From Mytilus californianus (taxonomy: Eukaryota > Mollusca > Bivalvia > Mytilida > Mytilidae), in contig NW_026262735.1 of the NCBI RefSeq assembly GCF_021869535.1, positions 1 to 64,000 of the forward strand: DNA of 64,000 nucleotides, given 5' to 3'. Position numbers and translations under genes: made by a program. The notes under the pieces are model-generated. The model did not search any database. It was given only the letters and a program-made list of their open reading frames with translations, and was not told the DNA's origin. Each line of letters begins with the position of its first letter. Within the stretch, counting starts at the first letter, position 1. Shown here in pieces: positions 36,802 to 47,496 of this stretch.

Positions 36802-36823
36802 TATGTCTAGGGAAGCTAGCTCA

Positions 36824-37290
36824 GTCGTGACAAGAACGAACATAACTTGACACTGTTGATGGCAAGTTTTGAAAATAAAATTGTTCTGAAATATTGTCCA
36901 CTGTTTGTTGTATACCCATATGGCCCGCTAAAGGTGTTTGGTGGTAAGTTTCTAAATTTTTAGGTATCAATTGTTTAGGAATAACTAACTGAAATTCTCC
37001 CATTCTTTGGGTGCGTTTCGACTTTGCAACCCGCGAGTGAAATAACAAGTCATCGATCATGCTGTAATCAGGTCCTTTTAATAACAAACGACGAGCTTCC
37101 CTCTGAAGTTTCGGTAATGTTCCATTTTCTAAGTAAAGAATAACTGGAAGTAATGTTTCGTCTAGTCTTTGTAAATATTTAATATTTTCTCTTTTAAAAT
37201 CAATTGGCTGATCACGTGACTTATCAGCTGTGCCAACAAATTTTATATCCTGTACTTTTGTGAATTCAGTATCTTATCCAGAGTTATGGA
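36824..37290 (-). pseudogene. Nested element: integrase zinc-domain remnant
   Basis: An open stretch on the minus strand runs through DYSMIDDLLFHSRVAKSKR and IPKQLIPKNLETYHQ into GHMGIQQTVDNISEQFYF and ends SSYVRSCHD. This is the linker and H2C2 zinc domain (H..H…C..C) that opens a Ty3/Gypsy integrase. The final Cys codon is replaced by a TGA created at the deletion junction with the 3' LTR remnant. The catalytic core is absent. Confidence 0.75.
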
Positions 37291-37461
37291 CATGTAAATA
37301 GATAAACTTAGAGTCTGTTTGTGCAATCGAAAAATTTTCGTTGTCAGAGTAAAACTCGGATGTATCATTGTCACTATAACTACTATTCTCACTAAAGCTA
37401 GGTACATTATTAGTATTAGTCAAAGTATTTACAATCCCTGAATGACGAAAAGGAGCACCAT

Positions 37462-38802
37462 TTACCTTCCTGAGGGGCCGTGCCTGGTGTCCCCCAGGAA
37501 ATTCGGGTTTCCCTGTTGAGCGAATTGATTGTGATAGCATTCAGATGCTGTATGGTTTGGTTTAGAACATATCTGACAAACAACACGATTCCTATTATAG
37601 TTATCATTTTTTGCTTTGAATTTTAGGCATTGACCTGCACCATGTCCTGACTGATTACATAGCTGACAAGAAATGTCAGCCAATATCGTTCCACTTCCAT
37701 TCCAATTGCAATACCTTTTAGCGTGTCCGGTACAACTACAATTAAAACAACCTGATGACTGTCGTTGGTCATTTTGTGGAAATGTCTTATCAGGGGTCAG
37801 TCTCTTCATCATGTTAGTTAACTCAGAAATTTGCGATTTCATCTCCGATATATCATCGGAATGTGGAGCATTTCGGAATGAGGGACCTTTTCCGACAGCG
37901 GCGCATTGTTCGTGAATTCGATATTTATATGCCTCGCCTGCTTTGGTAAATGATAACGCTTCTGATTGAGTTTTTGGATGACTAGTCCTAACATAAAACG
38001 CTAGTTTCTCAGGTAGACCATTGATGAAACGAAACATAATTTCATGTTCAGGTTTAGCTAATATTTGCCCCTTTTCTTGAACTTGACAAGAAAAATCTTC
38101 AATTTCCTGTGTTGGACCCAATTGCATATTGTGAAACGTTTCTCTTTCTATAACTACCGAAGGATGCTGCCAACCAATCTGAACATATTTGTCAGTACTT
38201 GGTCTCTTTACAGTGGTCCATGAAAGATCCGGGCTAAGACCGTTAAACCAAGTGAGGGCAGGTCCCTCTAAATGAAGATGAAAAGCAGCAACTGTCTTTT
38301 CATTTAAAATGTCTAGTTCGTGAAACTTACAGAATGACTCAAATTCTCGTAGAAATTTTGTTCCATTGTCTTTAGGATAACCCGCAAATTTTCGGCATGT
38401 ACCCAATTTTTCCATTACTGCAATGCTCCTGTATTTTGAACTTGAATTTATAATTGAGGGGGTACTTGTGCTGAATGTTACTTTCTTCAAACTTTCGGAA
38501 TTGAATTTAATATTTTGTCTAGCGGACACTAATTGTTCATCAATATCAGCATGTGTTAATACAGTTTTTGTGAAGTATGGCTGAATGGGGTCTATTTCAG
38601 GTGTTTCTGGAGTTTGTACCACTAAATATTTTTCTGCAAAACTAGAGTCAGAATCAGACCTTGTCATTGGTGTATATTTTTCGCCCAAACAATTTTTGCT
38701 GAGGAAAGTGTCACTTAAAACGGATTTGTCTGAAATGTTATCAAATGACAGAAATGTTGGGTTGAGGTAAAAATTTTCATCGTCACTGCCACTTTGATTC
38801 AT
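37462..38802 (-). pseudogene. Nested element: gag with three zinc knuckles
   Basis: A 446-codon frame starts at the ATG at 38,802. The N-terminal third is acidic and Ser-rich. The middle (AGYPKDNGTKFLREFESFCK … ALTWFNGLSPD … VQEKGQILAKPEHEIMFRFI) is the retrotransposon Gag capsid-like region. Near the C-terminus there are three CCHC knuckles: CFNCSCTGHAKRYC, CQLCNQSGHGAGQC and CQICSKPNHTASEC. They would bind RNA during particle assembly. The frame ends at 37,462, and pol-like sequence continues in another frame downstream to 37,274 with a TAA at about 37,276. The gag reading frame itself looks uninterrupted. Confidence 0.85.
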
Positions 38803-39045
38803 GAGTGTTCGAGGGAAATGCAATCCAACATAGTAAGTTCAGAATAAAACGCTCGACAGTAAGTTCATAAAAAACGAAAAGACATAAACAAATTGTTTTT
38901 CTTGTTTATCGTCGCCAAGCCCGAAAACGAGGTGCCATGTGGCGATGATGTGCTGATGCTGAGTGTCAAATTTTCAATGTTTATGTAGGAAACTCTTACT
39001 TTGTGTTCATACACTATTACAACGATGATGTATTAAAGTGATTAC

Positions 39046-39066
39046 TAAATTCGGGTACCTCCACCA
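39046..39066 (-). other. Nested element: candidate primer-binding site
   Basis: Immediately inside the nested 5' LTR the minus strand begins TGGTGGAGGTACCCGAAT. It starts with the required TGG and resembles the complement of a tRNA 3' end ending …ACCTCCACCA, closest among those I recall to tRNA-Ala, with mismatches further in. Confidence 0.45.
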
Positions 39067-39576
39067 TCTAGGGAAGCTAGCTCACATTTTCTGGGTAGGC
39101 TGAGGCACATATAAAAACAAACGTTTCTCATCAACATTCTATTCTAATCTCTAAATTCTAATTACAAAACAATATCCGGAACATAATATTGAAGAAACTA
39201 TACAAAGAACGATAACTCTATGAAAACTCACTGACCATGGCAATCTACATTCTAACATATGCGTGGTTTTTTATATGTGCACAGTATTGGACACTGGTGC
39301 TTATTTTTATACGGAATGTAATGAAATCCGTTTGTGAAACCGTGTGAAAGTGATGTACCAATGAATCTTTGAACTATGCATTTTTGTAAACTGTATATAA
39401 TGTAAATAATTTCCTGGAATGGAATTTTAATAAATCATAGATTAGTGAATTTACTTGTATATTTCTTTAACAACAAGACTACACATTATTGGATTATTTT
39501 GTTTTTAATTATCCGTTATTTCAATGTACCCGGCCTGACCTGAAAGTTTTATGTTACTCGACAGCCATGGCATTTT

Positions 39577-39594
39577 TGGTGTCAGAAGTGGGAT
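39577..39594 (+). other. Primer-binding site, tRNA-Leu type
   Basis: TGGTGTCAGAAGTGGGAT starts 4 bp after the 5' LTR. It is the 18-nt complement of a eukaryotic tRNA-Leu 3' end (ATCCCACTTCTGACA plus CCA) as I remember it. It primes minus-strand DNA synthesis. Confidence 0.85.
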
Positions 39595-39735
39595 CCAACA
39601 AGGACAACTAGTGGATTTAATTAATAATTCAACATATGGAATACCAGATATAACTGTTGGATGTACGCAAATATATTTCTGAACTGTAAGTGTTTCATCA
39701 AATTATTTTGATTTTGATTATTTAAATACGTAATT

Positions 39736-40648
39736 ATGGGCCGTACAAGAAAAACCAGAAATAGAAGTCTTTCACCTGCTCCATCTGTGTCCGTAGTCCG
39801 AACACCAATTTCATCTACACCGCATGAACGCAGAGATCTGCCTGAAGTAAAATCCCAAGAAACACCATCTAAATTTTTTGGAGAAGTCGGGGAAGACTTT
39901 GAAAGCTGGATAAAAATATTTGATAGGATAAGCCGAGCCAATTGTTGGAGTGATGGCAGGAAGGGAGAAATGTTGCCTGCGTACCTGAGGGGGAGAGCTG
40001 CTGACTATTTCGAGGATTTAGACAGTGAAATTCAAAATGATTTTGATACAGCTGTGCGAAAGTTAAAGCAAAGATTTTGCCCAAAAGAACTTGAGCGTAT
40101 GTACTATAGTGAGTTATTTCAGAAGAAGCAGATTTCTGGTGAAAGTGTTGAGGACTATGGAAATGCAATCTTAAAACTGGCAAGACGGGCACATGGAGGC
40201 GTGTCACTTGACGAGCATGACAGGTTAGCTATGGAACACTTTTTGCAAGGACTTCATCCTAGTTTAAGACAATTTGTTATGATGAGCGACCCACAGAGCT
40301 TTGAGCAAGCATTCCGAATTGCCAAACGTGAAGAGTGCAATGAACGGCTTACACGCATAGAAGAGGTGAGCACTGCTGTGAATGCAGTGTCCGCTGATGC
40401 AAGTGATCTTCAAAAACTTGAAGATAAAACACGAAAATTAGATATGCTGGAGAGAAAAATGAATAGTGTAAGTGGTCAATCAGTTTGGACAAGGAAATCC
40501 TAGAGGAAGTGGTTTGAACATGGGGTCAAAAGATGGAAAGCCGATCTGCCATTACTGTCATAGGATAGGCCATATTGAGCGGTACTGCTATTCTAAACCA
40601 GGTGTACCACAACAGCAGAGCGGAGGTGGACAGACTGGTTTAAACTAA
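39736..40648 (+). pseudogene. gag of the Ty3/Gypsy element, frameshifted before the zinc knuckle
   Basis: The ATG at 39,736 opens 255 codons. A basic Ser/Arg/Pro-rich start is followed by a Gag capsid-like region (FFGEVGEDFESWIKIFDRIS, AYLRGRAADYFEDL, LKQRFCPKELERMYYSELF, FLQGLHPSLRQFVMM). A one-base frameshift near 40,480 sends this frame to a stop at 40,503. The next frame continues with a single CCHC knuckle CHYCHRIGHIERYC and a Gln/Gly tail to TAA at 40,646-40,648. Pol lies in the original gag frame, so gag and pol were either fused or separated by a frameshift. That cannot be decided from this damaged copy. Confidence 0.85.
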
Positions 40649-40680
40649 GACCGGCCTCTTTCATAGAGGGGAAGGCGGCC

Positions 40681-43600
40681 ACGTGTGTAAATAAAAATCC
40701 CTCGTTTTCGAATAAGACTGACATTGTAAATAATATAGATTTTAATGATACGATTAAAATCAATTCTATTATTCCTGATAATGTGCAAGGAACTAAGATG
40801 AGAGGAAAAGTTTTAGTGCGAGACGCAAGATTATTAATTGACATAGGAGCAGTTTTTTCTTTAGTTAACAAAAACATGGTGCCAGATAGTGAACTTTTAA
40901 ATATTAAACCAAATTAAAAACACATTGTTTCGGCAACCGGCCAGCCTCTTGATATTACTGGAATTATTGAATGTGAAATTAATGTTAATTCTGAAGTGTC
41001 TGTGCACAATATGAATGTAGTCGAGGATTTGCTTTATGATGCTATCATTGGAACTGATATTATGAAACGAATTGGAATAGTGATTGATATGAAAGATGAA
41101 GCTGCTTACTGGAATAATATGTATGTAAAATTCATAGGAAGTGATGATCAAAATAGTGTCAAATCAAGTGCTTTGTTCGGGGTGAATTTAATTCATACAG
41201 TTGATATTCCAGCTAGATCAGAAATGATTTGTTTTGGAAGAATAAACGGAGATGTAAATGGGATGATTGGAATCGTTGAACCAAAGTGTCAATTAACTTC
41301 AAAATACAGTGTTATACCGGCAAGAGTTTTAATTTAAGTATGTGACAAAGATGTTGTGTTTAAAGTGTTGAATCCAACTTCAAAACCAGTTAAACTATTC
41401 AAGGATACAAACATTGGTACATTTGAGGAAATTGATAAAGTTTTAGATGAGGAATATAATTCTGACGTTGTACCTACTTCTCACGTTGTGAATTCTTTGT
41501 GTGAAGGTATTTCTAAGGAAAGGATGCAGGATGTGCAAGTGGATTGGGAACAGTTATCTAACTCAGGGCAGGAACAATTAAGTGAACTATTAAACGAATT
41601 CAGTGATATTTTTGCCAAAAGTGACATTGATTTGGGCAAAACAAATTTAGTTTCACATAGTATTGACACCAAGGGGCATGGTGCTGTCAAGCAGCGCCCA
41701 TACAGAGTTCCATTTTCACAAAGAGAAGAAATGAGGACACAAATTCAAGATATGTTGGATCGAGATATTATCAGACCCTCACATAGTTGTTGGGCCTCAC
41801 CAGTGATTTTAGTTCGTAAAAAGGACAACACCCAACGTTTTTGTGTTGATTTTCGTAAATTGAACACCTTTACTAAAAAGGATGTTTATCCGCTACCGAG
41901 AATTGATGATATGGTGGAAGCTTTTAGAAATTCAAAGTACTTTTCCGTAATGGATGTTGCCCAGGGATATTTTCAGGTCCCTGTTGATGAAAAGGATAAA
42001 GAAAAGACTGCCTTTATAACAGCAGAAGGTCTATACGAGTTTAATTGTATGCCTTATGGAGTGTGTAATGGACCAAGTACATTTCAAAGATTGATGGACC
42101 TCTTGTTAGCTGGAATTCAGTGGAAAAGTGCGCTGGTATACATTGATGATTTAATTGTATTTTCTTCAAGTTTTGATGAACATTTGTGTAGGCTACGTGA
42201 AGTGTTCAGTAGATTAAGAAATGCAAATCTTAAGCTGAAAAAGAAAAAGTGTGCTTTTATGAAACCGGAAGTGTCATTCTAAGGTCATATTGTTTCCGCA
42301 GATGGTATTAAAGCTGACCCTGGTAAGGTGGAGGCAGTAGACAAATTTCCTACACCTCGAAATGTGAGAATGGTACGTGCATTTCTTGGTATCGCTTCGT
42401 ATTATAGAAAATTTGTCAACAACTTCGCCAAGATTTCTACACCAATAACAAAATTATTGAAAAAGGAGTTAACATTTGTGTGGAGTGAGGATTGTGAAAT
42501 AGCATTTAATTCTTTGAAAAGGGCATTAGTTACATCACCTGTGTTGCAGTATCCTGATTTTGAAAAGCCTTTCATCTTATATTGTGATGCTTGTGACTTT
42601 GGAGTAGGCGCAGTCTTGGCACAGAAAACAGATCCAAATGAAAAACTTGACAATCCTATAGGGTATGCAAGCAGACAGTTGAGAAAACACGAGTTACATT
42701 ATGCCGTTATTGAAAAAGAAGCATTAGCAATTGTGTGGGCAGTTGATCATTTTCGTCAGTATCTTTATGGTCATAAGTTTACAGTTATCACGGATCATAA
42801 TCCATTGCGATGGTTAATGACCATTAAAAATCCAAGTGGTAGACTTGCTCGTTGGTCTTTAGCACTACAGGAGTATGATCTTACTATAGAATATCGCTCT
42901 GGAAAATTGCATGGAAATGCTGATGGCCTTTCAAGAAGATGAGAAACGCAAAATGTGGTAGCAGGTTTAACTGAAATTTCACCTGCAGGCTTACAACTGG
43001 ATGTGATTAAAGATCTGCAAATTAAGGATCCCAATTTGAGACCAATTATAGACTATTTAAAAGATGGCAATCTACCTGAACAGATTACCAATGCAAGGAA
43101 AGTTATGGCATGTAGCTCGGATTACGAATTGTTTGATGGAATATTACATCATTTTTGGACAGCTGGTCCAAGAAAACGAAAGCATGTAAGGAAACAACTG
43201 GTTGTCCCTCGTTCACTTACAAATGAAGTTATGCATTGGTGCCATGATGATCCTACTGCTGGGCATTTAGCTTTTCATAAAACATATCATAAGAGACAGG
43301 AAAGATTTTATTGGGTTAGGATGTATAAAGATGTTGACTATTGGTGCAAGTCATGTGTAAAGTGCGCAACGAGAAAAACTCCAAAAGGCCGGAAACCTGC
43401 TCCTATGTTGCCAATTCCAGTGGATGGACCTTTTGACGTTCTTGGACCATTTCCTCCAAGTTTACAAAGTAATCGATACATTGTGGTGTTCACAGATTAT
43501 CTGACTAAATGGACAGAGGCCTTTGCAGTTAGAAATGCAGATGCTGTTACTACATCAAAGCTTTTTGTAGAGGAGATTGTGTGTAGGCACTCAGCGCCAA

Positions 43601-44571
43601 GGACCTTACTGTCTGACCGTGGTCAAAACTTTATGTCTAACCTGTTAAAGGAAATTTGCAAGCTAGTGAATACAAAGAAAATTTTCACAACAGCATACCA
43701 TCCACAGTGTGATGGTCTGGTGGAAAAATTTAATGGTGTACAGACGCATATGCTATCAATGTTTGTAGATGATCACCATAAAAAATGGGATGTGTATATT
43801 CCATATGTGTTGTTTGCCTATCGAAGCAGTATACAAGAAAGCACACAAGAGACTCCATTTTATCTTGTGTATGGTCGAGATGCACGTTTACCAATTGATG
43901 TTGCTCTATCGGAACCTACAGTCACCTATGCTGATGCCGACGATTACAAAGCTAATGTTTTAACCAGATTACAAGAAGCTTTTACTTTAGCTAAAGACAA
44001 CATTCAACTCGCACAACAGAAACAGAAGGCATATTCTGACAAGAAATCTGTGGAACCTGACTATGAAATAGGTCAGATAGTTTGGGTTTACTCACCTGCG
44101 TCAAAGGTAGGCCTATCTCATAAACTTCTTCACCCTTGGAGTGGTCCTCATAGAATTATATCAAAGACTTCATCGGTGTAAACTTTAAGATAGAGAGTTG
44201 TGACAATAAGAAACATCAGCAAATTCTTCATGCTAATCGTATTAAGCCTTTCCTGGACCCTGATGACCCTCCTGATGCACCAAATGTATTTCACGGTGAG
44301 ACAGATATTCAAGAAATTGAAAATCCTGACCAAGAGGATGAAACTATTGAAGACAATGATATTGAAACAAATATTGTTGTTGAAGTTCTGGACAAGTTAT
44401 GGACTCGTAATGATGAAGGACGTTTAGAACCGAAATATTTTGTGAAGTTCGAAAACAACACTTAAGGAAAATTCTTGGGTTAAACCAGATGTTATTCCAG
44501 GGCAATTAATTGAAGATTTTGAAGAAAATTACAAGGGACGTGGTGCTTCATACAGAAAGAGAAAGGTGTAG
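40681..44571 (+). pseudogene. pol of the Ty3/Gypsy element: PR-RT-RNase H-integrase-chromodomain-like
   Basis: In order: a protease with LLIDIGAVFSLV (40,831-40,866; the active-site triad is DIG where DTG or DSG is expected), RT with VYPLPRIDDM, FSVMDVAQGYFQVPV and YIDD (42,138-42,149), and RNase H (ILYCDACDFGVGAVLAQ, EKEALAIVWA, VITDHNPLRWL). The integrase has an HHCC zinc domain and a D-D-E core (about 43,495, 43,615 and 43,723), then a GPHR module. Four in-frame stops lie at 40,915, 41,335, 42,280 (in VSF-GHIVS) and 42,940. Frameshifts occur near 44,168 and 44,465. The tail (VVEVLDKLW … PKYFVKFENN, then ENSW … GQLIEDFEENY) resembles a chromodomain. Confidence 0.9.
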
Positions 44572-44908
44572 ACACTTGTCAAGTGATAAGAAATGTTTTA
44601 TTATATAATGAAAACAGTGTGTTTTTTTTTGTCTTCAATAGCAGTGGTCATTGACTCCAACTCTTTATTATTTCATTCACAAAAGTCATAAACAGTACAT
44701 AATACTTCTTATCTTGTGAAATTATGGTCAAAGTGAAAGAAATTTATGGTTGATGTGAAATTCTGGCATCAAAATATATATATTTTCCTGCAAGTTAAGT
44801 CTCAACTTTTGACATGTACAAAATTTTTGTGGAAAAGAAACCTTGGTTTGAACTCCATGGTGACATTTTTATGAGTTCTGGATAGTTTTGAAAACAAATG
44901 GTAATTTA

Positions 44909-45218
44909 AGAGTTGGAGTCTGAAACTCCTCTTGATACAAACTGTATTGTTGTTAGTGACAGTGAAGAAGATGACATTTCTCCGGAAGCAACATTGGTTG
45001 ACACAACCACAACTACAGTGATTTTAACTCTGATAAGGAAGGATATTACATACAGTGATGGGAGTATGGAGACAACCAGAAACAGCACTGTCTCCTATTC
45101 AACAGGAGTAGATCCACAAACAATAGACTTTGAACATTTGGCAATGACTGTAATAGAGGAAATTCCGAACCATTTTAAGAAACAGAACTCTCGTTATACC
45201 AGTTCTAACACCTTATAA
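44909..45218 (+). CDS. Possible third frame between pol and the 3' LTR
   Basis: An open stretch of about 103 codons has no ATG at its start; TAA at 44,906 precedes it. If expressed, it would need splicing at an AG (AATTTAAG) just upstream. It reads SETPLDTNCIVVSDSEEDD, then Thr-rich sequence, then DFEHLAMTVIEEIP and a basic end. CIVVSDSEEDD resembles a SUMO-interacting motif: a short hydrophobic strand followed by acidic and Ser residues. No transmembrane segment is seen, so it is not an envelope protein. It could equally be decayed 3' non-coding sequence. Confidence 0.3.
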
Positions 45219-45532
45219 ACATTACCGTGATTTAGCAGAGAAAATAACATTTGTTGCTGACAATTCATTTAATGATTTACTTGATAATTTTCTCATCGGA
45301 ATTATTTTTCATATAACTTGTTTTGATATTAAGTAAGTACATTCAATGCTTGTTTTTATTGTTAAATTGTCAGTATGCTGACCTTAAGGAACTTTATATT
45401 TGTTTTATTACCCTATTGAAATGTGTTGTGATAATTTCATGTGGTCAATTAAATCCCCATGCTTATAGAAATTTATGTGTTTCACATCTGCTTTGTTTAT
45501 AAATAAACTTATGACTGAGGACAGTCATCATT

Positions 45533-45546
45533 AAGAGTGGAAGGAA
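45533..45546 (+). other. Polypurine tract
   Basis: AAGAGTGGAAGGAA directly precedes the 3' LTR (TGATAGAGTG). It is 13 of 14 purines, the expected primer for plus-strand synthesis. Confidence 0.85.
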
Positions 45547-46210
45547 TGATAGAGTGTAAATAAGACAATATTCCTCTTATCTGTTAAAGTCATTTATTTC
45601 ATTCTTTTAACATTTTATTTTTGTTTCATAGTTATCAGTAGTGTGTAATGTATTCAATTTCATAGAGGTCATAGCCTTTTAGCATGTGTTAGTTAGAGTA
45701 GAATTTTATTATGTATTAATAGGTTGGTGAATTTTTGGTGCATATTTGGTGGCAAATTAGGTCAGATAAACAAGTAGAATTTAGGTCAAATTCTTGGTGC
45801 ATAGTTGGTGCATTTTTGGTGGCAATGTGTATATAAGGTTCAGATTTTTGTTATTCTAGGTACATCTTGGCAGATCACTGATAGATTCGGAATTACTTGC
45901 GTGGTTTGTTATATGTGCACAGTATTGGACACTGTTGCTTATTTTTATACGGAATGTAATGAAATCCGTTTGTTAAACCGTGTGAAAGTGATGTACCAAT
46001 GAATCTTTGAACTATGCATTTTTGTAAACTGTATATAATGTAAATAATTTCCTGGAATGGAATTTTAATAAATCATAGATTAGTGAATTTACTTGTATAT
46101 TTCTTTAACAACAAGACTACACATTATTGGATTATTTTGTTTTTAATTATCCGTTATTTCAATGTACCCGGCCTGACCTGAAAGTTTTATGTTACTCGAC
46201 CGCCATGGCA
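45547..46210 (+). repeat. 3' LTR, 664 bp
   Basis: Runs from TGATAGAGTG to GCCATGGCA, with a TATA-like TATATAAG at 45,830-45,837 and AATAAA at 46,067-46,072. It has one tandem unit where the 5' LTR has six, and an 11-bp insertion (AATTTTTGGTG) absent from the 5' LTR. Confidence 0.93.
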
Positions 46211-46214
46211 AAAC

Positions 46215-46738
46215 TAACACGATGAACAAATAACGAATGTGTAAGATATAGATTCCCTGGTCAAACATGAACTGTAATTTGTCGCTAGCTTAGAATGCTG
46301 TAGATGAAATTGGAATTGTATATGGCGTTGCGGGAGGGCTGCAATAAACTTTATTTGTTATTTTCATTCATCGATTGATAAAGTAATAAAATTTCAATTC
46401 AACTCATTTGAAAACATTTTTAATACTAAATTTACAGTGATAAAACATGCATTTTTATATATAATGGCGTGTTTAACTGCCCTGTAATAACCATTGCTGC
46501 AGGAGGGGTACACGACAAATCTAATATGACGACTTATTAACCTCAACCAGTATATTCACAGTATATCTACCTTGAGCGCAAACGCATTAATACACACAAT
46601 TGGTGGTTCTGCTTTGCTGTGGACGATTGCAGATTAATATCATATACTCAGATGTATGTAATCCATTAACAGGTTACAATTACACCTTTCCAACTTCATT
46701 TCCCTTTGATTATTTCCTTCATTTTCATCAAAACTTTG
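46215..46738. other. Intergenic, nothing recognised
   Basis: AT-rich spacer between the LTR element and the LINE. It ends in the LINE's left target duplication, ATCAAAACTTTG at 46,727-46,738. Confidence 0.5.
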
Positions 46739-47496
46739 CCCCCCGGTGGATCGCTATCCTTGCCGTGGTCGGGGGGTTTGCGGGTCTCAGTGACCCCAAG
46801 AGCTATGCCAGTTGGAGCTTCGTCTCCTGGTAGGGTTACCCATGCTGGACAGGTCGAAGGGTAGAGACCAGACTAAAGTGATCCGAACATCGTACGAGTT
46901 GCCCGATGTTTTGAATAAAATAGGCTCTCCAACCCGTTGGCCGTGGGTTGCTACCCGTGTCGGTGGTTGACGAGATCCTTGCGGATGAGGGCTGTAGCCA
47001 GACTCCTTACGGTCAGAAAAACCCGGACGGACGAGACTATAGTTCAATAAGCTGCTTTGGCTCCAATATCATCTAAACGGGAGGTCGGATGGACCCGGTT
47101 CGATCAATCGGCTGGTCATGTCGAGCCCTTCAGTTAATCCTCAACAATAAGCTTTCTTGTAACAATTTTCATTATATACACATGTGTTTTAAATTAAGCT
47201 ATTTATATTTCGGAAAACTGAAGAAGGCGATGGCTCATGGGTCAATCAAGTGGTACGCTTTCTATTTCGCTTGATGGATACGCTCTGCTTGAGTATACTA
47301 TTCTTGGAACATCTGGTGCTTTCCGCAGTGGATCTTGGGTGCTAATTTTGGGGACCAGCTACGTTATACATGTTATACTTGGAGCTCGTTTTCAGCATTA
47401 GCACTTGACCCCGGCTCGCCACGGAAACACAGCATCGCCCTTGTAGGCACTCCGAGGTGGGTGGATGACAAGAATGGTGAATCTTTCTCATTTCCT
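46739..47496 (+). promoter_or_regulatory. LINE 5' untranslated region
   Basis: Sequence of ~760 bp, GC-richer than its surroundings, with ATCGCTATCCTTGCCGTGGT, CTCAGTGACCCCAAGAGC and AGGTCGAAGGGTAGAGACC. Its first ~87 bp are repeated almost exactly at 63,163-63,249. LINEs of this type carry an internal promoter here, which is expected rather than shown. Small frames inside (46,600-46,833 plus, 46,787-47,047 minus) are not supported. Confidence 0.6.

Larger units (their letters stand above)
36806..39257 (-). mobile_element. Nested antisense LTR retrotransposon, internally deleted
   Basis: On the minus strand the element runs 5' LTR (39,257-39,067, about 191 bp, starting TGTTAGAATG and ending CCCTAGA), a primer-site candidate, gag, a piece of pol, and then only the last 18 bp of the 3' LTR (36,823-36,806, TGAGCTAGCTTCCCTAGA). 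A 4-bp target duplication TATG flanks it (36,802-36,805 and 39,258-39,261). Removing the insert restores a normal LTR tandem unit. Protease, RT, RNase H, most of integrase and ~170 bp of the 3' LTR are gone. Confidence 0.8.
36278..39572 (+). repeat. 5' LTR, split by a nested element
   Basis: Matches the 3' LTR on both sides of the insertion: 36,278-36,615 pairs with 45,547-45,895 and 39,261-39,572 with 45,899-46,210. A TATA-like TATATAAG lies at 36,550-36,557 and AATAAA at 39,429-39,434. Removing the nested element leaves about 840 bp, longer than the 664-bp 3' LTR because of a tandem expansion at 36,634-36,801. Confidence 0.92.
36278..46210 (+). mobile_element. Ty3/Gypsy-type LTR retrotransposon, full structure, inactivated
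   Basis: The order is 5' LTR (split by a nested element), primer-binding site, gag, pol (PR-RT-RNase H-IN-chromodomain-like), a short extra frame, polypurine tract and 3' LTR. The flanks carry a 4-bp target duplication AAAC (36,274-36,277 and 46,211-46,214). Both LTRs begin TGATAGAGTG and end GCCATGGCA. Over the aligned parts I count about ten substitutions in ~650 bp, plus one 11-bp indel and a tandem-repeat difference. The copy is therefore not old, yet pol has four in-frame stops and several frameshifts. The PR-RT-RH-IN order is that of Ty3/Gypsy (Metaviridae) and not of Copia. The sub-lineage is not determined. Confidence 0.93.

Noticed and set aside
36662-36850. Plus and minus frames of 62-74 codons across 36.6-36.85 kb.
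   Set aside because: They translate the 35-bp tandem repeats of the LTR in different frames.
39621-40207. Minus-strand frames of 106 and 112 codons over the gag region.
   Set aside because: They are antisense shadows of gag, which has an ATG, Gag-type motifs and the right position after the primer site.
44913-45218. Envelope gene for the LTR element.
   Set aside because: The extra frame is short and acidic, with no signal peptide, transmembrane segment or cysteine pattern.
47335-47496. Upstream extension of LINE ORF1 (MGANFGDQL…).
   Set aside because: It is in frame with the likely ORF1 start, but its composition is unlike ORF1 and it falls in the GC-richer 5'UTR. The ATG at 47,497 is preferred.
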